9,257 bases of DNA from an uncultured Arcanobacterium sp. GTDB lineage: Bacteria; Actinomycetota; Actinomycetes; Actinomycetales; Actinomycetaceae. Within the stretch, counting starts at the first letter, position 1; every line of letters starts with the position of its first letter. A program made the position numbers and the translations under genes. The notes below the pieces were generated by a model. The model did no database searches. It had not been told where the DNA came from and saw only the letters and a list, made by a program, of their open reading frames with translations. The DNA lies in the NCBI RefSeq assembly GCF_947253055.1, contig NZ_CAMXYE010000059.1, positions 1-9,257 on the forward strand. Direction: 5' to 3'. Of the stretch, positions 6,196 to 9,257 are shown one piece after another.

Positions 6196-6894
6196 TTAGA
6201 GGAAATAGAGTACTCCCACTAAAAGAGCAGCAATAAGGGCGGCAATTAGAATATCTAGGAGCAGGCTGGGCTGGCGGCGAAGCTTGCGGTTTACCACCCA
6301 GAGCCACATTAAGAGAGTGCCTCCTATTAATCCACCCACATGTGCTTGCCAGGCAATAGCGGGAATTATAAAACTGAGCGCCAGATTGATTCCCAATAAA
6401 ATTGCTATACCGGCTGTATTTCCTTGTACGTTGCGCGTAAAAATTAGTAAAGCGCCGAAGAGTCCAAATACCGCTCCGGAAGCTCCTACTGCCGCGGTAT
6501 GCATATTATTAGTCAGCACCGAAACGGCGTAAAACATGACGTTTCCCGCGAAAGCGCTCAAAATATAGAGCACTGCGAAGCGAAGAGAGCCAATTATGCG
6601 CTCTAATACTGATCCAATTAGCCAGAGTGCATACATATTGAATAATAAGTGCCAAAGGCCAGCGTGGAGAAAAGCCGCCGTAATAAAACGATAAGGCTGA
6701 TAAAAAGCTAGGGGTGGGTAGAAGAGCAGCTGCGCGCCTATTACTGGCTGTATTTGCTCTGCTAAGACTAGTAGTGCGGAAAGCAGAATTAATCCGCAGG
6801 TGACCGGGGCGCTTTCGGCATAACGAAGAAACCGCCCCGTGGAAATTCCGGCCCAAAAGGCGCGCAGCTGCTCAGAAATACTTTTTCTCGGCAT
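6196..6894 (-). CDS. Rhomboid-family intramembrane serine protease
   Basis: Membrane protease that cleaves substrate transmembrane helices within the bilayer. It has 232 residues with about six membrane helices. The serine motif GASGAVFG gives nucleophile S139, and AWQAHVGGLIGG gives the partner H185. HLLFNMYALWLIG supplies the H82/N86 pair expected in helix 2, and RFITAAFLHAG precedes it, so the enzyme looks active. The ATG at 6894 starts 8 bases after the cyclophilin stop with only a weak ribosome site, so it is probably translated as the second gene of that operon. This pairing next to crgA is common in actinobacteria. Natural substrates cannot be told from the sequence. Confidence 0.93.
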   Translation of the reverse strand: MPRKSISEQLRAFWAGISTGRFLRYAESAPVTCGLILLSALLVLAEQIQPVIGAQLLFYPPLAFYQPYRFITAAFLHAGLWHLLFNMYALWLIGSVLERIIGSLRFAVLYILSAFAGNVMFYAVSVLTNNMHTAAVGASGAVFGLFGALLIFTRNVQGNTAGIAILLGINLALSFIIPAIAWQAHVGGLIGGTLLMWLWVVNRKLRRQPSLLLDILIAALIAALLVGVLYFL

Positions 6895-6902
6895 TAGTTA
6901 GA

Positions 6903-7424
6903 CTACTCTGCCACCGAAATTGTTTCGATTACTACATCCTCTACCGGCCGATCGAGTGCGCCGGTCTCTACTTGCGCTATTTTATCTACTACTGCCTGCG
7001 AATCCGCATCCACTACTTTTCCAAAAATAGTGTGCTTTCCTTGTAGCCATGTAGTGGGGGCTACGGTAATGAAAAACTGAGAACCGTTGGTGCCTTTACC
7101 GAAACGCGTGCCCGCATTGGCCATTGCGAGCATGTAGGGAGCTGTGAAGTTAACTTCTGCCGAAATTTCATCGTCAAAAGTATAACCCGGGCCGCCGGTG
7201 CCCGTTCCGAGCGGATCTCCACCCTGAATCATGAAGCCGTCAATTACGCGATGGAAAATAACTCCGTCATAAAGTGGCCGCGTCACTTTCTCACCACTGC
7301 GCGGATTTATCCATTCGCGTTTTCCAGTGGCTAGCTCCGTAAAATTCGCTACTGTTTCCGGTGCATACTGCGGATAGAGCTCTACCGCAATATCCCCCAT
7401 ATTTGTGTGTATAGTTGCTTTCAT
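6903..7424 (-). CDS. ppiA: Cyclophilin-type peptidyl-prolyl cis-trans isomerase
   Basis: Catalyses proline cis-trans isomerisation during protein folding. It has 173 residues, the normal length for a single-domain bacterial cyclophilin. FHRVIDGFMIQGGDP at 57-71 gives catalytic R59 and Q67. NGSQFFIT at 113-120 and WLQGKH at 126-131 supply the W and H of the active site. There is no signal peptide or membrane anchor, so it should be cytoplasmic, as for PpiA of the mycobacterial origin region. The ATG at 7424 is the first methionine and opens with the conserved beta strand MKATIHTNMGDIAVELY. The upstream ribosome site is weak and purine-rich. It is first gene of a two-gene unit with the rhomboid and divergent from the small gene at 7524. 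Confidence 0.95.
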   Translation of the reverse strand: MKATIHTNMGDIAVELYPQYAPETVANFTELATGKREWINPRSGEKVTRPLYDGVIFHRVIDGFMIQGGDPLGTGTGGPGYTFDDEISAEVNFTAPYMLAMANAGTRFGKGTNGSQFFITVAPTTWLQGKHTIFGKVVDADSQAVVDKIAQVETGALDRPVEDVVIETISVAE

Positions 7425-7523
7425 AGTTCTATCTTTTCATAACTCTCCGGTAAATTCACCGCCGCGGGCACCAGTGCAAAAAGAAATTAGTAGACTAGTA
7501 GTAAATTACGAAAAGGAAAGATT

Positions 7524-7673
7524 ATGCATTTTCGAAAAAAGGGTTGCTGCTCGGTATTTTTTCTCGGCTGCGCGGCGCTCGTGCTGGCAATTAAATTAGG
7601 TAAACTGCCCAAAATTAACTGCGGCGGCGAGCGGCCAGATCCGTGGGCAGCAGACTATTGGGAAAATCTGTAG
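7524..7673 (+). CDS. Small cysteine-rich membrane peptide, unrecognised (49 aa)
   Basis: ATG at 7524 follows AAGGAAAG at a good distance, and the frame runs 49 codons to TAG at 7671. The product begins MHFRKK, has a hydrophobic stretch at about 8-25 with Cys at 8, 9 and 16, then a Lys-rich turn, a fourth Cys at 33, and an acidic aromatic tail RPDPWAADYWENL. The positive-inside rule would place the tail outside. FLGC at 13-16 only loosely resembles a lipobox. A membrane start with a D-x-W-A tail beside tRNA-Ala resembles in layout the short actinobacterial proteins named DLW-39 family; that link is from memory and tentative. It is divergent from the cyclophilin (99 bases) and ends 5 bases before the opposing acetyltransferase stop. 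Function unknown. Confidence 0.72.
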   Translation: MHFRKKGCCSVFFLGCAALVLAIKLGKLPKINCGGERPDPWAADYWENL

Positions 7674-7678
7674 TTTCT

Positions 7679-8311
7679 TTACTTCTTCTCCGCCCGCGCA
7701 GCCGGAGGAAACTCTTCGGCTTCTAGGCTACGCAAAATCCGCGCCGGATTTCCCACTGCGAGCACATTTGCCGGTAGATCTTTAGTGACGACGGCTCCGG
7801 CACCTACCACGGTATTATCACCAATCGTGACTCCTGGCAGCACTATCACTCCGCCTCCGAGCCACACATTATTGCCGAGCGTAATCGGAGCTGCTTTTTC
7901 AATTTTGGCGCGGCGAGCTGCTTTTTCTAGCGGATGAATAGGGGTCAAGAGCTGCACATTTGGCCCAATCATACAGTCTTCACCTATGCGAATTTCGCTG
8001 CAGTCCAGCGCCACTAAATTAAAATTAATAAAAGTGCGCGCCCCGATATAAATGTTTTCGCCGTAATCTACATAAAAAGGCGGCTTAATATATACATCTT
8101 CGCCTACCTCACCGAGCAGCTCATGGAGAATTTCTTTCGCGCGCTCTTTTTCTCCATAGACTTCTGCTCCGTAGTATTCATCAGTTAATTCCATACCCCG
8201 CTGAGCGACCAGTGCATTATCAGAATCAAAAGCTCTATACCAATCTCCCGCCAGCATGCGCTGGCGATCTGTGCGTGGATCTCCCGAAAAATAATCTTTC
8301 ATATTCCCCAT
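7679..8311 (-). CDS. Maltose/galactoside-type O-acetyltransferase (left-handed beta-helix)
   Basis: Cytoplasmic enzyme of the Maa/LacA/NodL family that transfers acetyl from acetyl-CoA to a sugar hydroxyl. It has 210 residues. The amino-terminal Mac domain (about 16-70) contains RMLAGDWYRAFDSDNA. Hexapeptide-repeat coils run from about 72 to 190 (IYIGARTFIN, IRIGEDCMIGPNV, ITLGNNVWLGGGVIVLPGVTIGD). Catalytic H126 is in LLTPIHPLE, and the acetyl-CoA-side motif AVGNPAR is at 185-191. The true acceptor sugar cannot be read from sequence. Two starts are possible: ATG at 8311 or ATG at 8302, the latter with GGGGA a few bases upstream. It is not part of the conserved cassette around it and looks like a lineage-specific insertion between tRNA-Ala and ppiA, though its codon use looks like that of its neighbours. 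Confidence 0.92.
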   Translation of the reverse strand: MGNMKDYFSGDPRTDRQRMLAGDWYRAFDSDNALVAQRGMELTDEYYGAEVYGEKERAKEILHELLGEVGEDVYIKPPFYVDYGENIYIGARTFINFNLVALDCSEIRIGEDCMIGPNVQLLTPIHPLEKAARRAKIEKAAPITLGNNVWLGGGVIVLPGVTIGDNTVVGAGAVVTKDLPANVLAVGNPARILRSLEAEEFPPAARAEKK

Positions 8312-8380
8312 AATTTCAGCATTTCTTCGCCACTAATAAAGCAAATTTTAGAGCAATAAAAGAAATTTTCTATACAAAAT

Positions 8381-8393
8381 TCAAATTGAGTGG
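8381..8393. repeat. Direct repeat copy 1, overlapping the tRNA-Ala 3' end
   Basis: TCAAATTGAGTGG is identical to 8623-8635. Its last three bases are the 3' end of tRNA-Ala. The pair brackets the two-tRNA cluster in the same orientation. It may be part of a shared promoter element, since TTGAAT occurs here and TTGATT at the other copy, or a relic of duplication. Confidence 0.8.
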
Positions 8394-8463
8394 AGCATAG
8401 GGGACTCGAACCCCTGACCTACTGCTTGCAAAGCAGTCGCGCTACCAGCTGCGCCAATGCCCC
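8391..8463 (-). tRNA. tRNA-Ala (anticodon TGC)
   Basis: A 73-base cloverleaf on the minus strand. Acceptor GGGGCAT pairs with ATGCTCC and includes the G3:U70 wobble pair that marks alanine tRNAs. The D arm is GCGC/GCGC and the anticodon arm ACTGC-TTTGCAA-GCAGT with TGC at 8430-8428. The T arm is AGGGG-TTCGAGT-CCCCT and the discriminator is A. CCA is not encoded. It lies 22 bases downstream of tRNA-Ile, so both are probably cut from one transcript. Confidence 0.97.
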
Positions 8464-8485
8464 GTAGGGAAAACTGCTATTTCCG

Positions 8486-8559
8486 TGGGCCTAGATGGAC
8501 TCGAACCATCGACCTCCACATTATCAGTGTGGCGCTCTAACCAACTGAGCTATAGGCCC
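8486..8559 (-). tRNA. tRNA-Ile (anticodon GAT)
   Basis: A 74-base cloverleaf on the minus strand. Acceptor GGGCCTA pairs with TAGGCCC. The D arm is GCTC/GAGC and the anticodon arm CCACA-CTGATAA-TGTGG with GAT at 8525-8523. The T arm is GATGG-TTCGAGT-CCATC and the discriminator is A. CCA is not encoded. The Ile-Ala order downstream of gyrA and the DUF3566 gene is the usual actinobacterial arrangement. Confidence 0.97.
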
Positions 8560-8596
8560 ATTCGTACTGCGTTTTAACTACGTACCGAGCCAGATT

Positions 8597-8626
8597 ATCT
8601 TAAAAAAGCATATACTTACAAATCAA
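8597..8626 (-). promoter_or_regulatory. Predicted promoter of the tRNA-Ile/tRNA-Ala unit
   Basis: On the minus strand TTGATT (8626-8621) and TAAGAT (8602-8597) are separated by 18 bases. Transcription would start near 8590, about 30 bases before tRNA-Ile. GATAAT at 8599-8594 is an alternative -10 but at a 21-base spacing. The -35 overlaps direct-repeat copy 2. Confidence 0.4.
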
Positions 8627-8635
8627 ATTGAGTGG
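8623..8635. repeat. Direct repeat copy 2, upstream of tRNA-Ile
   Basis: TCAAATTGAGTGG is identical to 8381-8393, 242 bases away. The plus-strand sequence after it, TAAGCAATAGAACTC, loosely resembles AGCATAGGGGACTCG of the tRNA-Ala 3' end, with several gaps. The bases before it (ACAAA) also recur before copy 1. Confidence 0.8.
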
Positions 8636-8683
8636 TAAGCAATAGAACTCACACTTTTTCTACCGCCTCCACTTTCTCCGGCT

Positions 8684-9106
8684 CTATTCGTCTGTAACTA
8701 CTATACGCAAGCCACCTACCAGCGAAGCTACGGTATTGTAAATCAGCGCCATCAAACCGCCCGCGGCCGTACAGAGCACAATTTCCATTAACGCCACAAT
8801 AATAGAAAAGGGAATCAATCTTCCAAATTCTAAGAATTGCCCCATTTGCAGTAACTGCTCCGATTTCAAAGTGGTGAAAAGCTCGGCGATACCTGACCAC
8901 ACGTGCATAGCATCAAAAATAAACCAAGCAATTATCGAAAGCACCACCATAACAATGCCCACCGCCACCGACAGCAGGAACGAAATCTTCACCGCCGACC
9001 ACGGATTAATATGAGAAATAGTCAGTTGCGCCGTTTTTATTTCCACTGGATATTCTTCGGCAGGTACCGAATTTTCCACTCCAGCGGCAGCTTTTTCTTC
9101 TGCCAT
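8684..9106 (-). CDS. DUF3566 transmembrane protein of the gyr operon
   Basis: Actinobacterial membrane protein of unknown function, found directly after gyrA in many genomes. It has 140 residues. A charged Glu/Ala-rich amino segment (1-25) is shorter than the Pro-rich segment seen in many relatives. The DUF3566 domain follows: AQLTISHINPWSAVKISFLLSVAVGI (26-51) leads into the first helix (about 42-65). An outer loop of about 35 residues, a second helix (about 99-129), and a short GGLRIVV end follow. The ATG at 9106 shares its A with the gyrA TAA stop, so translation is coupled. The family position suggests co-expression with gyrase; no enzymatic motif is seen. Confidence 0.92.
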   Translation of the reverse strand: MAEEKAAAGVENSVPAEEYPVEIKTAQLTISHINPWSAVKISFLLSVAVGIVMVVLSIIAWFIFDAMHVWSGIAELFTTLKSEQLLQMGQFLEFGRLIPFSIIVALMEIVLCTAAGGLMALIYNTVASLVGGLRIVVTDE

Positions 9107-9257
9107 TATGCGCTCTCTTCCTCTTCTTCATCTTTTTCTAGATTAATAGCAATTGCAATAATTTTATCGTCTTCTTCGGGGCGTGCAAAGGTAACTCCTT
9201 GCGTATTTCTACCCGTCAGATTTACTTCATCTACGCGCGAGCGCACCACTTTTCCAG
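9106..9257 (-). CDS. gyrA: DNA gyrase subunit A, carboxyl-terminal fragment (gene continues beyond the window)
   Basis: Only the last 49 codons and stop are present. The reading VVRSRVDEVNLTGRNTQGV followed by TFARPEEDDKIIAIA matches the end of the last beta-pinwheel blade of actinobacterial GyrA. It closes with a run of acidic residues (KDEEEEESA). GyrA is the cleavage-reunion subunit of the type II topoisomerase that introduces negative supercoils. Its TAA overlaps the next start codon. The gene reads leftward, so gyrB, recF, dnaN and dnaA would be expected to the right of the window from the usual gene order. Confidence 0.95.
   Translation of the reverse strand, partial: GKVVRSRVDEVNLTGRNTQGVTFARPEEDDKIIAIAINLEKDEEEEESA
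9113..9122 (-). promoter_or_regulatory. Ribosome binding site for the DUF3566 gene inside the gyrA acidic tail
   Basis: AGGAAGAGAG (9122-9113 on the minus strand) is formed by the last GAG-GAA-GAG-AGC codons of gyrA and ends 6 bases before the ATG at 9106. It fits coupled translation across the one-base overlap. Confidence 0.6.

Noticed and set aside
7425..7523. Divergent promoters between the cyclophilin and the small gene
   Set aside because: Several TA-rich hexamers and a GCACCAGTGC palindrome at 7468-7477 occur, but no pair with acceptable -35, -10 and spacing stood out on either strand.
8364..8381. AATTTT / AAAATT inverted repeat downstream of tRNA-Ala as a terminator
   Set aside because: The stem is only A-T pairs, six long, so it would be unstable; it may simply be AT-rich spacer or promoter DNA.

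Overview
The window reads as a stretch of actinobacterial chromosome close to the replication origin. It shows the conserved order gyrA - DUF3566 membrane protein - tRNA-Ile - tRNA-Ala - cyclophilin - rhomboid - crgA - class E sortase - pknB - pbpA - rodA. The actinobacterial assignment rests on CrgA, the DUF3566 protein, the class E sortase and a PASTA kinase linked to pbpA/rodA. Base composition looks close to balanced and A/T-rich third codon positions are common, so a low-GC lineage such as Actinomycetaceae is a reasonable guess. The sequence alone does not fix the genus.

Left third (1-4498, plus strand): the 3' part of rodA, pbpA overlapping it by ATGA, then pknB after a 99-base gap. Together these encode a SEDS glycosyltransferase, its class B transpeptidase partner and the PASTA Ser/Thr kinase that senses peptidoglycan, which is the usual elongation/division control cassette. 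pknA does not lie between pbpA and pknB here.

Middle (4499-7424): a class E sortase on the minus strand, followed by a 51-codon membrane peptide gene whose ribosome site overlaps the sortase stop. crgA is divergent from the sortase, and a rhomboid protease and a cyclophilin follow on the minus strand. Two convergent junctions hold short tandem repeats. The crgA/rhomboid junction (5989-6195) is the most unusual DNA here: three 16-bp repeats, an 18-bp palindrome, a cluster of two good and one weaker DnaA-box-like 9-mers, then three 14-bp repeats.

Right third (7425-9257): a small cysteine-rich membrane peptide gene on the plus strand, a maltose/galactoside-type O-acetyltransferase, tRNA-Ala(TGC) and tRNA-Ile(GAT), the DUF3566 gene, and the 3' end of gyrA, all minus except the small gene. 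A 13-bp exact direct repeat flanks the two-tRNA cluster.

Most genes are ordinary housekeeping genes. No mobile element, CRISPR array or clear new multi-gene system was seen. The points worth a second look are the origin-like repeat region, the two small membrane peptide genes, the stop-bearing tandem repeat after pknB, and the tRNA-flanking repeat.
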